Shown piece after piece: positions 11,703 to 25,400 of a stretch of 64,000 nucleotides of DNA. How positions within the stretch are numbered: position 1 is the stretch's first letter; each line of letters begins with the position of its first letter. Position numbers and translations under genes: made by a program. The stretch comes from Apostichopus japonicus (lineage: Eukaryota > Echinodermata > Holothuroidea > Aspidochirotida > Stichopodidae). Under the pieces are notes generated by a model. The model searched no databases and was not told the DNA's origin. It worked only from the letters and a program-made list of their open reading frames with translations. The stretch spans positions 28,547,501-28,611,500 of the forward strand of contig NC_092580.1 of NCBI RefSeq assembly GCF_037975245.1, given 5' to 3'.

Positions 11703-13697
11703 GAAGTTGACTCCAGGATAAAGCAAATTACTGTTCAGGGGAAAAAGAGGAATTTTTACAATTCTGTATCGAGCACTTGATGAAGACTGTATCACCACAG
11801 AATCAAGATATGAATAGCATATATGTGTGAAATGGTTACATTGTATCTGGTAGGAGAATGCTTAGCAAACCTAGTTATCAAGGCATTCTTGTAAATTATC
11901 AATGATAAGAATACATTCCAGATATGGATGAATTTATCCTTTTACTCCAAAGGGGAATGAAACATAATTCTAAACATCCACATGAAAATTTTCAGTCAGT
12001 TCTCACAAAGTTAATTGTGTTCAGAAGTGAACTTGAAATAAATGTGACATTGCATACATGTTTCTCTATCCCTAAAAAACTTACATCCAATTTCCCACTT
12101 GTTTTCAAACAGTAGGCATATGTATACACCATATTCACTGTTATTTTAGAAACTCTAAGTTCTATCCCAGTTGTAATCCTAAATCAAAACAAAAGAGTGA
12201 CTGATACAGCAAGACAAAAGTTGTCACAGTCTGTCTATGACATCACAATTGCTTGCTTAACTTCATTGTGACAAGTTCAACCAATGATATCTCAGAAGTG
12301 AGGCACTGAAAGCATATTTCTTTAGGATCTCATAGTATGTTCTCTGTTTAATGGTTAAAAATTAAATTTAACTTCAACGGACTTAATACTTCAAAATTTT
12401 ATTTCACACATACCTTTGGATCGTAATGATGTACTTCTCTTCTGGCACTAGTCAGTGTGCAGGTTTCATATAATCTATTCCATGGGTCCTTCTTTTGGGC
12501 TAAATGAGTTGGTTCACTATATGCAACATTCTGTTATCAACACAAAAGAAGAAAAAAATTAAATTTCAAGAAGAAATTTGATATTATTATATGTTATGTG
12601 CCAACCTTTCATCCTGTTTGTATGATAGTTAACATGGGTCCTCTAATTACACATGAATAACCTTATTTACATATAAATGACTAATATATACTTTTAGATT
12701 CACTCAAAACATATACGCCAATGTCCCGAAATGGGCAACATACCAAAGAATGAAGATGAGAACAGTATACAATAAACAAAAACACAATTATATACAATTA
12801 ATGATCAATTATATGATTGAACAGTATATGTACAATAACATTACAGTTTTATTAATATTATAACAGGATAGATGCTTTAAGATCATCAGATGCAATACTG
12901 AAAATAACATAATTATACATTCATCTTAATTTAATTGATAACTGAGATTTGTGACACAAGTCCCCACAGAAAACAACTGTGGATAGATGCAGACAATTCC
13001 TTAATTACATGCAAACAGATAGAAACCTGTTATGCATCGAGGCCTATGAACAATGCAATTAGAGTAACAAATACATGAGAAATTCAGTTTGCATCATCAA
13101 CTGAAGTGAAGACCAAGAACTGATCACAATAATCAAAGTACTGAAAATGATGACAGGCTAATGGGCCTAGGCATTGCATGTTGTCGTCAAAAGTTCTCTA
13201 TTAGGAACATGATAAACCCCTCATATTTTCGTAATACATTTGTGCATTCCTAGAATAGCAAGATATTAATGCCTAGGCTACCAAGTTTGAGAGAACTGAG
13301 ATAGACACTAAGAGTTAGGTATGCAAGTAATTTACCCAAACTTTAAGAGCATGTATGAGCTAGGCTACATTATGAGTTTTGGTATGGTCGCCGAATTGTT
13401 TGGCAACGGTTTGGCTTTAGTACTACTAGAAGGCTACACCCTTACTAGGCTAGAATAGAATAGGATTTAATAAAAGTTGGGCCTAGGCCTATGTCTAGGC
13501 TATGTAACTTAGTTAGGACTGAACCTGTGGTACTATGCTAGGCTATGTTAAATATAAAGTAAGAAAAGAGTCTGCGATGAACAAACCAAATGTGTAATTG
13601 TTTAGAAACTTACCGTTGTAAAATTTTGGCCATTCATAAAATCACTGTCATTTTGTAGTTGTGGAAATGGATACGGATCTCTAGTTGACATCTCCAT
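11113..13697 (-). CDS. CFAP276: Cilia- and flagella-associated protein 276 (C1orf194 homologue)
   Basis: Small protein of motile cilia; the vertebrate family member is a microtubule inner protein bound inside the axonemal doublet (family knowledge). Four minus-strand exons: 13614-13697, 12414-12530, 11542-11657 and 11113-11311. The first two junctions are phase 0 and the last is phase 2 (CACGG/GTGAG, then TTAG/TCGAATCC). The product is 171 residues; the human one is close to 169. Conserved landmarks are the [14 protein letters not shown] start region, [35 protein letters not shown], and the very conserved end [15 protein letters not shown] followed by [19 protein letters not shown] chose the ATG at 13697 because it gives an N-terminus like the family's. 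An in-frame upstream ATG at 13832 would add 45 poorly conserved residues. The middle (between IGKDHG and NPKKES) is lysine/glutamate-rich and diverged. Confidence 0.92.
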
Positions 13698-14430
13698 ATT
13701 TAGGCTAGTTTGTAACCGGTGGGGGTGAGTGTGTAGCTGAGACGTCTGTTCCAATTGATGTGTAGATTCTGTATTGCCGCAGTTACAGCAAACAATCAAG
13801 AAACAGATGTACTTGCATGCTCGTGTAAACAATGAACTGGTTGCTAGGAAACAAGAGAGGGCGCTACAAAGGAAACGTTTCGCGGACTCTGGCCGTGCTG
13901 TTACATTATGTGCTCAAAGCGTCTCGTTATTCGGAAACATTCCAACTTCCAGCCTACTCTTTTTATTTATAATAACAAAATAAGTAACAACTAACAAACA
14001 TAACTTTAAAAATATTAAAAGTCGGCCCAACTAAAGTGAAGATTTTGGAACAATTGTGGCACTTAACTTAATTTTCCCCAGACCGTGGGAAAAGGTTGCC
14101 TAACTTTAGTTCCGTGGTTATAACGATTAACAAATAAATATAAGGGGTGTTATCATACAAATAAGAGTCACTGAATCCACTTAAAATTTCCAATACAGTG
14201 AAAATGAAAAACTGGAATATTTTTGAATTAGAATGATTATAGTCATACGTTTACGTTTTTTTTCTTTTCTTGTCTCTCGTATTTTGATTTTGATTGTCTT
14301 ATTGATATTGTCTACTTTGTTTGTTTCTCCCAACAATTTACGGAAGGGTTCATACTTACAAGCTCACCTGAGCTTCCTTTGAGTTCCTTTTTAGTCTAAT
14401 TGATATGTTATGCTATATTATATATATTAC
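13698..14430. other. Intergenic, CFAP276 upstream region
   Basis: Probable 5' untranslated and promoter region of CFAP276 (transcribed leftward). No X-box or other defined regulatory site was confidently seen by eye, and no other gene. Confidence 0.4.
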
Positions 14431-15053
14431 CAGGGGCGGATGCAGGATTTGTGACAAGGGGGGGGGGGGTCTGACTGGTCCAGCCTCGCCAGAACGTAAG
14501 ACTATCTAAGCGGAGCGCCACCATCCGTTGGCGCGGAGCGTACCATAACATTTTTGGGCTTTACAAACCCCCCCAGATGGCCGGAAACGGCACTTCCCGA
14601 GTATTCTAAGCTGCATGTACCTAGCCTGAAAATATGGATCTCATGTCTGCAATTTCTCAATTGATGAGAAAAAAACAATCTATGAAATATGGTAATACAT
14701 ATCAGATGAGTTGAGATGATACAAAAATCATAATGCCTTTAGCCCTCAATCCCCCTCCCGTTCCGTCACCACTGTTTGATGCAGGGCCGGATCCAGGATT
14801 CTGGAAGGGTGAGGGGTTTGGCCTCCAGTTATCCTAGGGTTTAAGGGGAGTGGGTTTCCCTCTATCCATTGTGAAATTCTTGGATATTTAAGTACAACAG
14901 GGAACCCCCCTCAATTTAGCCATGCAAAGCACCTCTCTCTTTTTTTCTCTCTTTTTTTTTTCTCTTTTTTTCCCTCTTTTTTTTGGTTTTTTGGCCAAGA
15001 GCAGGGGGGTCCGGACCCACTGGACCCCCCCCCCCCCTCTGGATCCGCGCCTG
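14431..15053. mobile_element. Non-autonomous DNA transposon(s), MITE-like
   Basis: The left end CAGGGGCGGATGCAGGATT and the right end GGATCCGCGCCTG form imperfect terminal inverted repeats around a non-coding, GC-spiked interior with G and C homopolymers. A second left-end-like sequence, CAGGGCCGGATCCAGGATT at 14782, suggests nesting or a compound element. The interior (about 14500-14640) carries the CTAAGCGGAGCGCCA core also found in the elements at 36,4xx and 36,7xx and, inverted, at 38,1xx. I could not find a convincing 8-bp target duplication: the flanks share only ATTAC. Confidence 0.6.
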
Positions 15054-17984
15054 ATTACATTATGCTGTTTGAATGTTCTTGATGATACCGGTTCTGACTT
15101 GTGTTGTAACACTCCGTGTTAGAATTCAAACTCAACTTAAATAATACGATGGTACCATTTAATCATTGGATGCAATTGAAAAAGTTACTTTTTTACTAGC
15201 TTTGAGGTACAGATCCAATTAGTGACCCTTTTAACGATATTTTCCTATATAATGAGACATTATAATTGAACGTTTTAGTTGAAATAAAACATATTGACGC
15301 CGTGATGTAATTGCTACGTCACATGATAATCAATTTGACATGCCATACTTAACTGAGTGTGGCGGTGCACTGCGTACATTGTACCCATGATTTGTGTAAA
15401 CCTGAAAGTTAACTTTCTCAAGTAACTTGATGTACGTGCTATTGACTTTATGGCTTACATCATTCTATTGTGTGATCAAGTCGGGAGCCTAGCTCGGTCC
15501 AACACAAGCATGAAGTTCTTCACAAAGATAAAGCTATTATCCTAGTATTCGCGCTCACGTCAATACAATAGGACTAGTTCATATGTCAATTCATTGCCCT
15601 GTGTTAATACAGTGATAGCAGATTGAAACGGAATAGGAGAAGTCACGTCACAGGTCCTGCAGGGCTGATTGTATTCACATGTTAATTAGAAGTTCATCTG
15701 GACTTGATAATACCCCCCCCCCCCCCCCAACATTGCATTAACTTATCGATGTTGTTACGGTTTGATAGTTTATCAATATACACTGTACGTATATCTTATC
15801 AGTAGAAAAGTTTTTCTTTTCTTCGTTGAGTTAAAGTGGATCAGTTTCCTCGAAATGTACAAGATTCTACATTAACAAAGGCAAATCTCAGCAACGGACG
15901 CCAACTGATGTCACGAAACGAGGGCTATCAGGATCACACTCCCTCTCCACGACAATGTAACTTAGACCCCCTCCCTCATAACAAATATGGTGGTTGTGTC
16001 CATGGGTGCTACGACAGGAGTGTATTACGAGAGTGGCTTAGTATAGTGTTATAACAATTTATGACGAGGGAAATGTTAGAAAAGCATTGAGGTTTTGCAT
16101 ACAAATTGCTTTAACTCCATCAAATGTTTTCCTTTCATTTCAACAAGGTATTCTTTTTGGTGTATACCATACTTGGAAATGTGGAAAGCACTTTCTGAAG
16201 TCAAAGCAAAATCACAAGTCCTTGAGGGAGACTCGAACAACCCCTCCCATCCTCCCACTCATCCGTGTCCATCCATACATCTCCTATAAAAAAAAAACAG
16301 AAAGAGGGGAACACATAGGATTGACATATTTGATTGAGCTTACCACTTTTTATTAATGCAAGGCCTCCTTGGCAAGAAAAGCATTTGAAATGAAAACCAA
16401 AATAATGTTCCAATTACAAAGAAGCCAATTCGCTATTTCAATGACAGCATAATTGGTAACATTAATCCAATTGCATAATTTAAGGGATATTAAGGCTGAC
16501 AACTAAAAGCAAAAACACACATATATAACAGAGCTTATGAAATGAAGCACATTGATCCAACTCACTGCTTTACAGCTTTCCAGATTATATGACCTTCAAA
16601 AATAATCCAATTTCATGACGGTGGTGCTACTTTCTGTCGGCAAAGTTTGATCAAGTGACTTCATAACAGCTAAAAAAGTTAATTTTAATTTATATGTAGG
16701 GGTCCGCATTGTATCAGTGAGAAATGATGAGAAACAAAATGTCTGGTATGTTGCCCATGTATGACAACACAAATTATCGTGAAATGTACTTTAATATTCA
16801 AATGAAATGAATAAATTTCAAAAGTTTATATCCCAGCAACAGAATAAGTTATCAAGAGGGAGAGCTGGATCACACTGTCTCTTTTTTCCCCTTGCTCTGT
16901 GATAATTTTTTTTTGAAAATTTTCAGGCTAAAATATCCCTTTAAAAGACAGCTTGATGAATAACTTTGCCCTCTACAAATAATATTACGCTGCAAAGAAT
17001 GCAATGAAATGGACAGAAAAAACCTATTCTCTATATGCACCCAACTTGTTTGGTGTTGTTTCTTCTAGTAAGTTGGGTGCATTTTGCTTGGTGTTACTTC
17101 TCATGTTTAGGCTGGAGTATAACTGTATTGTCCAGTGTTATTCTATCTGGTTGCCTGTTTAGGTGTCCTTGGCACTATCTGTATCAATTTAGTTCACGTT
17201 CCTCTTTGGTGTTTTTCTGTACTTTTAGTTAGTTAAGTCGGTGATCACATCCATCATGCTTTTGCTTTGTGTCACTTCCTTCTATGTAGCTAGTTTTTTT
17301 TCAATCGTTCATCTTTCTCCTCATAATTTAACCCTGTTTGTTCTTCTTGTCTTGAATTGTTTCCCTGATTTTGATTATCGTCTTTGTCTTCACTAGCCAT
17401 GATTCTTCTTCAGACTGCTCTCAAATATACAACAATCTCAACAAATTTTTACAAAGCATAAAAAAGTTAGCATACCAAATTGCCAAATAACACAATCCCC
17501 CCCCTCCCCCCCAAAAAAAACATAAATAAAAAAACATAAAGAGAGAGAGAAAAAGATATAGAATGCCTACGGGTAGAAACAAGGTATAACTAGAGCAAAG
17601 TATCGACATGATTTGAGAACCCCAGCCATAAAGTATGAAACCATGATACTTGGCTTAAATGCTAGATATCTCTGTGAAGATCAATTTCCCCAAACAGCTA
17701 AGACAAATCTTGTTCCATTCAGGAGGTATAATAACTTAAAAGGCATGTCTGGGAGCTGTCATGTTGCACATCTGTGATGTCACAGTGCCACTAGGATCTG
17801 AGCCCTATTACATATTCTGTGTTTTTCTGTTCGTATTTTCAAATTAAAATGAGAATGAAACCAATGCCATCACTGGATCAGGCTAAAACGTTAATTTTTT
17901 TCTTAAATGAGCCCATCTTTAGAGCTGAAGATAGACATGATAATAAATAAAGACAAGCAAGAAAAACTTGAAGCACAAGTGTTA
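15054..17984. other. Intergenic, no gene recognised
   Basis: AT-rich sequence with a poly-C run at about 15713-15728 and short C/A runs near 17500. Open frames here are short, mostly lack an ATG and match no family I know. Confidence 0.45.
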
Positions 17985-18070
17985 GGAGTGTAAGCTGAGT
18001 GGTTAACGCCGGTGCCTTCCAATCGTAAGGTCCAGAGTTCGAGTCACTCCAAGATTAATGTATGTCGTCC
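17985..18070 (+). mobile_element. tRNA-derived SINE head
   Basis: An A-box-like AGCTGAGTGGTTAACGCC and a B-box-like AGAGTTCGAGTCACTCC at tRNA-like spacing, with the GGTGCCTTCCAATCGTAAGG anticodon-side sequence between them, resemble a Ser/Leu-type tRNA gene. The acceptor ends do not pair properly and unrelated sequence continues to the right, ending near a CATACATACATACA run at about 18213-18229. A SINE is more likely than a working tRNA gene. The right end is uncertain. Confidence 0.55.
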
Positions 18071-19450
18071 AGTTACAGAGTTGTTGACAATTGACAATTC
18101 CTAATCATGGACATTAAATATGAAATTAGAGACTGACTTTGGACAGCTTGCGGCTTTGATAAGCCAATGATGGCTTCTTTGCAAGTTCCTGCTTGCAGGA
18201 GGATCTAAAATACATACATGCATACATACAAGTCGGCTTGCATTTAGGCTTGATCAAGTCCTCCCACCCTGTTGGTGAAAGAAGGTTTAATCTACAGTAT
18301 ATACTAAACGGAATAAGGTTTTCTAAGCTGTTTGGGGAAGTTGTTCATGACAGTAATTTCTATGACATGAAACCAATAGTTCATGTCTCCTTTAAACTTA
18401 GACAGAAACTATATCTTCATTTTTAAGGTCGTTACGACACATGCTTTGTTACGGCTGTTACAGCATATGCTATACAATGCTATGCGTAAGCTTGCACAAA
18501 TGGTATATATCCCTATCATGTTGCATTATTGTTTACAATGCATGCATGAACATCCTATTACAACTTACTGTCATAAATTTACAATATGTGCTATAAAATA
18601 TGTTACAACATAAACTACAAGTAACAGATCTATATTATTATTTTTGTTACATTACTATTACGACAAAATCCTTTGTTACAACATTTGAACTGTCACAACA
18701 TTTGAGTTGTTACAACATAACATTTGAATTGTTAAAAAATGTGATGTAATATGGTTTAACCAGAAAAAGAAAATTGTTCAGTGGTTCTGTTGCCCAAACA
18801 TAACTACTGATAGAAAGATATGCTATTAAATGGTTTGAAAAACACATACGCTACCAGAAAGCTTGAACAGAAACTATATCTCTATTTTGTTGCCTAACTG
18901 TTCGTTGCACAAGTACTTGGACCAGTAAATCTGACAGGGTTTTGAAATATTATTCTTTACATACAACAGACTCACTTAAGTTTCTTGATCAGCTCCAACC
19001 TACGATAACCTTTAACAGTCTGGATTATGCTGCCACAAAATTAAAACATCCTAAAAAGGCTCCGTCTTAAAAAAAAGTTGCATAAAATAAATTAAAACAG
19101 ACTGTTGCAAATTCTTGATGGAATGTTATTTGTATAATAACAGCAATATAAAGGTATGCAAATTTTTTAACAAGCACCACAAGATCTGATACTTGGGTTG
19201 AACAGCCCAATGAATGTGAAGAGGCATAAGTCCTTTTCCTTGACACGTCGTTCTGAAGGCTACTAATTTTGTTCGCCCAAAGTGTCTGCCAGAATGGTTG
19301 TCTTGCTTGCATCCTTTACATTCATCAATATATTTGAATAGCCACTAGCTTGTGTTTCCGTTTCAAAGGCAGTGTGTTCACATGAGGAGAGTGGTGGGTG
19401 TATTGGTACTCTAAGGGAGGGGGGGGGGATGGGAGGGGCAGATGAGGAGG
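18071..19450. other. Intergenic region and BAP1 3' flank
   Basis: No gene recognised. The right part is the expected 3' untranslated region of BAP1 (minus strand) and contains a G-rich run at about 19419-19430. No clear polyadenylation signal was found close to the stop codon. Confidence 0.4.
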
Positions 19451-22400
19451 CTACCTATTTTTGCCAGCTTTTTTCTTCATCTTATCTCCGCTTGGTCTCT
19501 GCTTTCTCTTTGATGTTGATTTTCTCCGAGAGAGTTTGCTTCCAGAGATACCCTGACGTGACTTAAACTGAGAGTGTTTCTCTATCAGGCCGGTGAGCTT
19601 GCCCTGCTCAGCTAACATGGACAGGAATGTAAACAAGAACGGGTCGTAATTGTGGGTCCTCCGGCAGTCGTCAATCTGATATGGGAAGAAGGGTAATGAT
19701 CAATCATATTTCACCACTTTTCTTCTTTTTACAACAATTAAGTTCCTTTATTCATTTTTCTCTCTAATACTTTGAAAGTGTAGTTTATACTGATTGAAAT
19801 GACAATTTAAATAATGTCATCTGAGTAATAATCAAATAAGATAAGAATATAAATAAATATTATTTTTACATACTTTTTGCTCTATGTATCTGTTTTTATA
19901 TGCAAGGTAAAATTTCTACTCTCTCTCTCCAATTCCTGCAGCCCAGCCCCCCACCCCCCCCCCCCCCTTTCTACCCAAATAATAAAAAAGTAGAAAGTTA
20001 CACACAACTAAACTGCTAATTTGTGGCATTGTCAAAACGGATGTTCTAAACCAAATACTCATCAGCTGTATTGAGGTCTAGCCTCATTGCAATCAATTTA
20101 GAACTATGGTTTGCAATGGCTAATATGGTATACAGCACTACTTGAGTAACCAAACAAGCGAGCTTGGTAGAAAATGTACTAGGATGAATAAACTTCAATG
20201 CAATACAAACCCACTGTTTGGACAAAAAGTGAAACTTATTGTTACCAAATTGTGCAGTACCCAAGATATAATTTGGAGACCCTATAAAATATATGTTAAT
20301 GTTATCCATATCCATAGAGTACAGAGAAAACAAAATTTATCATTTTTACCTTATATTTTGCCCTCTTTTCTTTTTCGTCTTGGACTTTTTGCTCAAATTG
20401 CTGGATTTCTTCTTCCACACTTTTCATCATCTCCAGAAGTTGCTGCTCCAAAAAAAAAAAAAAAAAAAGGAAAAGAAAAGGGGGAAAGAAAAGAAGGAAT
20501 AAAAAGGAGACAAATATAAAATAATATCACAAATGGATTTTTATGGTCACTCAAGATTCACATGTTGGCATTTTTCCTTATTCATGTAAGACCAACATTC
20601 CATTTTTCTTAACAGCAGTTTATTCTTCAGATGTTAATTGCTCAAAGTATGTCAATGGTTAATTAACATATGTAATTAACACATGTAAATAATTAACATA
20701 TGTCTATTTATATGAGGTGTACAAATGTCAGATGTTTGAGAGTTACAAGACATGAAGCAAGTTGTCAATTAACCATTTATGTTAATTGTGATGCAAAAGA
20801 GGAGCTCTGGCAAACATTCCTGCTTTCTGGACATTAATTGTTAAGGAGCCGCGTGTGGCTCGTGAACCACTGTTTGGCCTGCCGTGATATAAAATGATAT
20901 AACTAACATGACTAAGTTTTTCTTGATATCGGAGTAATTTTTCATATGTTGATAATAATGACAGAAACCTTTAACTGACATAATGAAAAGCAGACCTTCA
21001 AAACAGCTCAATGGCTACACTACAGCATACATTTGCAAATTACAAGACCATATCAGATGATAAAAACCTTAACCCAAAATTTGAACCCATTGCCTTCCCT
21101 ACATAAGGGTTTCATTTTATAATTTACGCACCGTTGGTGTTACTGAGATTGATATGGCGGGCTTTACTTTATCAAACTTAACTTACCCTTGGGGTAAATG
21201 GACTAGCCCCATCCAAATCAGCTGCACTTTCAAGGCTCTTAGATGTCATACTTGTTCCTTCCTCCTGTTTCTTAGCCTGTGCATGTTTAACCTTAGATGT
21301 CGGGGAAGTTACCAGACCAGATCTCAATTCCTTTCCACCAGAATCCAACCTTCTCCTTCTCAGCTCCAGATTTGCTTCTTCATCCTCCAACCTTTGGATG
21401 CGCTCTTTATCCTTTTCGATGACGTCGATGATCTCTTCCAGAGTCCTCCGTTCCTCCGTGTAGGAGCTAGCTTTCCACTGTTGGAACTTTGTAACCTTTG
21501 CCGAGTTTGGACTGTTGGCTCTAGAATGGTTCAGGGACCTCATCGGTGAATTGAAGGCGCTCCCGACCTCAGAGGCGGAATCCGTGCTGTAATTGCTGAA
21601 CGGGGATGAAGGGGTGGCGGTTTTCTCAAACAGGGTCTGGATGGTCAGAGGTTTAGCTATGTCTGACAGAACTACACATGGTGGGAGGGAGAGGTTTTCT
21701 GATTCCAGGCCATAGGGGGAGGAGGAGGCAGGAGGAATGAGAGGCTGAGGAGGGTTGTAATCAATCAGGTCTCTCTTGATGGAGTCTGCAATTTGAGATT
21801 CACTGCTCGTTGAGGATGTTTCCGCACGTTTGCTAGCATCGGAGTTGCTCACCGTGTCGCCTTCCATCTCAGATTCAGTTGAAGGGCTGGAGGCCTCGTC
21901 AGCTGAGGGTAGACTCTTAGCGTAGTTGTGATTGTCAAGAGCTGATGGCAGTCTAATGGTATATGAGAGAGGAAGAGAATGTACAGCATGTTAATGGCAG
22001 TCTAATGGTATATGAGAGAGAGTAAAGCATGATAAACCAGTTAGGTATGTACTTTAATACATATACTAAGGGAAGAAGTCATACAATTGAAGTTAAAAGC
22101 AATCTTCCATTAGTTAGAAGACCAACGGTTTAATATGCGCACAGTATGTTGAACAAGCAGATTTTGATGGTCATTTTATGATAGTCAGTCTTGAGTAAAC
22201 ACATCTGCCTTTCAAACACAGAACAATGTTTAAATACCGTGCAGAGACCGGTAACACTTCCACCTTCTTCTTGGACTTGTGGTGGTGCTTCTTCTTCCGT
22301 TTCTTCCGTTTATGATGGTGATGATGATGGTGGTGGTGGTGGTGATGGTGGTGTGATTCTGTCACCTCCACTGGTTTAATGACAGCCTCCGAAGCCTCCA

Positions 22401-25400
22401 CCACTCCTACCAGTGTTATCCTCTCCTCTGGGGTGACACTCATCTCAGCCGTCGAGCTTTCTCTTATCTCTACTGGTTTAACATCGTCCATCTTCATCTC
22501 CTCTTTCTTGATATCTGTTTCATCTGTCCCGAAATTCTTCATCGCATCTTTCTTTTTAATGTCTTCAATTTTCTGTTGCTCTTCTCTGATAAGCTATACA
22601 AAGACATAATTCATTTCCAAAGAAGATTTATGATAAAAGTTTTTCCTTTAAAACGAGTGAAAAATCTCCTGCTGATATTTTGGTTATCCCATCATTGAGA
22701 TACAATGTAACTTTATATGTTAGTTTCGTCAAGACTGACCCTTTCAGACAGGTTACCAGACACATAACAAGAACTTACTGGATAAAACAACTTTATCTTT
22801 TGGACGACCTAAAGGTAAAAGCTTGCTTCTCAAAGAACAACATACAAAATTTCTTTAAAATCAGCAAACATGATGGAATTTATCACTCTCTTAATACTTC
22901 TGGAAATCAACAAATCTGAATTTGAATAGCTTTCACATAATCAATGAGATTGTCAATGAAAAGTTAGATGGACTGACAAGTGGACAGAAGCACCTTTCAA
23001 CTATTTAACACATTGTATTGAAGTGTTGAATATCACTAATTTAAAATAAGGTTAGGATGTAGATATTGGACCAGAAAAGAAGAAAGACCCACCTTACTGA
23101 TTAATTCAAGGGTAAGAAATGCATTCTTATTTATTTGAAATATTTTTTGACTATGCACACAGCAATTGCAAGATGGTTTAAGTTAAGACGCCTAAGTTGG
23201 TTTCCAACACACTATGGCATATTTTGCACCTCTTGAATTAAATTCCCATCTAACACTTTTGTTAATACTAGCAATAGCCATAGGTGACATATTCAATTTT
23301 TTTGTGCACATCTTGCATATTACTGTGACAAAAACAGTATGAACTTTTCCTGCATATTAAAATAATCTATACATGTATAAACAAGCATAAAAGTTACATT
23401 TCAATAAATTGAATAAAAAGATTCCACAGGAAGGAGAGCGAGAGAGAGATGACTCTTCCTTACCCTCTGTATGGCCTGTCGGATAATCTGTCTGTTGGTA
23501 CGTAGAGTGTTTAGTTTCTCTTCGTAGCTCGACTGTCTGTCTGAGACCACTGCCATGAGATTGAAACGTATGTCGGACTCTCCTCTGAAGTGAGGAACCA
23601 AAAAAAAAAAAAAAATTAATTTAGGGATACCTTGGAAATGTGGTAATGGACACATAATGATTATATTGACCAATATGTGATAGAGTGCAAAAAATATTTA
23701 TTTATGACAGTATAAAGCATTGGCACTTGGTCACAGATATGGGTTACACTGATGACAACATTCCCTTAGCTGTCATTAAGACTAGGTTTGTAATATTACT
23801 TTCAACCATGTTGATAACATCCATTCAGTGTTTGAATTTTGAATGAAACACAGAAATGTTATTTCCATTTAATTTTGTGCAATTGTATCAGTGAACTTCA
23901 TGACTGTTTTACAGAACTTCATGTAGGGTTGGGCGATATATCGAAAATTATTATTATCGCGATAATTTTTTTTCAAGACGATATTTTTTGAGGATTGAAC
24001 ATATGACGATAATTTCTTGTAAAAGAAATTTGAAATAAATGTGGAAAAAATGCGATTATCCTTTTTCCGTTTTATGGGTAAATGTTATTCTAGCATTCCA
24101 TGGTTGAGAAAGTTGGAAAGAAATAAAGTTTATCAACTTCATTTACTGACTTTGAACTTCTTAAAAAAAAAAACGTCTTTTACAACACTGACTGTAGTCT
24201 GTATAGAGGGAAAAACTCTGAAAATGAGTAGAGAAATTACCAATTGTGTACGAACAGTAAGTTGGTTCACCTTTCAAATTTTACGAAAGATCGAGCAAAA
24301 TACTTTCGAAAAATTCACGCGAAACTGGCATATCGTGCTAAATGCAACTAATGTCATGTAAACAAGGCTCTAGTTCACCGATTTATGAATAAACAATAAG
24401 TCCACATCTGGTGTTAAGCGGGAGAAAAAGAAAGTATTTTCTAGAATTTCCCCCAAAAAAGAGGAAAAATTAATATCCTACCATAGTTAAGTGTATAGTA
24501 AATAGCCTAACCACTTCGTCGGTTACGGATCTCACGTAACAACAAAAACATAACTTATTGTTTTCTACAAGGACATGGAAACAATATTTAGCATTTAGTT
24601 AATCATGCAAAGTGGCTTAAAACGTGGGATTGCAAGGTTTACTTTCATAAAGACGTCCATACTGTAGCTATTGGGGCCTTGATATCGTGCTATGTCTGCT
24701 ATACTGTAGACTGTGCCTCGTGTATCATGGGGAATAGATTGTTTTGTTCATACGGAGGAGTCGGTTGGCTTGAGGTGTGTTTTTCTTACCTTAATGTTAC
24801 GGGGATATTTACCTACTTTTCTTGAACGTCTAAGATAATATTTCGCATAACTTTACCGATCCTTTATTGACTGACCTAAGTTTTTCTAGAGTGGAGCCAA
24901 AATAGTTTACGCCGTGAAAAGTTTTTTGGAAACGTGCCAAAAATGTTAACAAACAGGTGTTAGACAGGGGGGGTAGCACATGTACTGTAGCCTACCGTGA
25001 TATTTAAGTAGGGGTAAGCACTGCAGATGTAAACTGATGTACGTATAGTGCACGCTGTTCATTGTTAGGCAGTCTAGAAACGGGTCTTTACCGAACGTAG
25101 TTTGTTTCATATATATCGAAAGTTTTGTAAGTTAAACTTTTTAAAGATTGTAAGACAGATTAAATTATTTTCATTTTATCACATAATATAGCTGCTCTAA
25201 CTTGTCATTTCAAAATTTTCATCAGTTTCGTGACAATTTAAATTTAAAAAGTTGTCAGTATTTTGAATCCTCAACTTACGAATTTTTTATCGCCAGACAC
25301 ACAAAAATAATACTAAAATTTTCTGTGGTTATTTATTTTCAAGGGAACAGTTCATAACAAACTCAGATATTCTCTTTGAATGTCCCCACCATATATCTCT

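Noticed and set aside
15836-16054. 72-codon plus-strand open frame upstream of BAP1
   Set aside because: It opens with GTG rather than ATG, shows no splice context or known motif, and is within chance length for this sequence.
17985-18060. Possible functional tRNA gene
   Set aside because: A and B boxes are present but the acceptor stem does not pair and SINE-like sequence follows.
22191-22609. Plus-strand frames rich in D, G and S opposite BAP1 exon 8
   Set aside because: They are antisense shadows of the histidine- and lysine-rich BAP1 exon, which has clear family similarity and splice sites on the minus strand.
24041-24361. 106-codon open frame inside the BAP1-intron transposon
   Set aside because: It lacks an ATG at its start (GTG), has a biased composition and contains no transposase motif.
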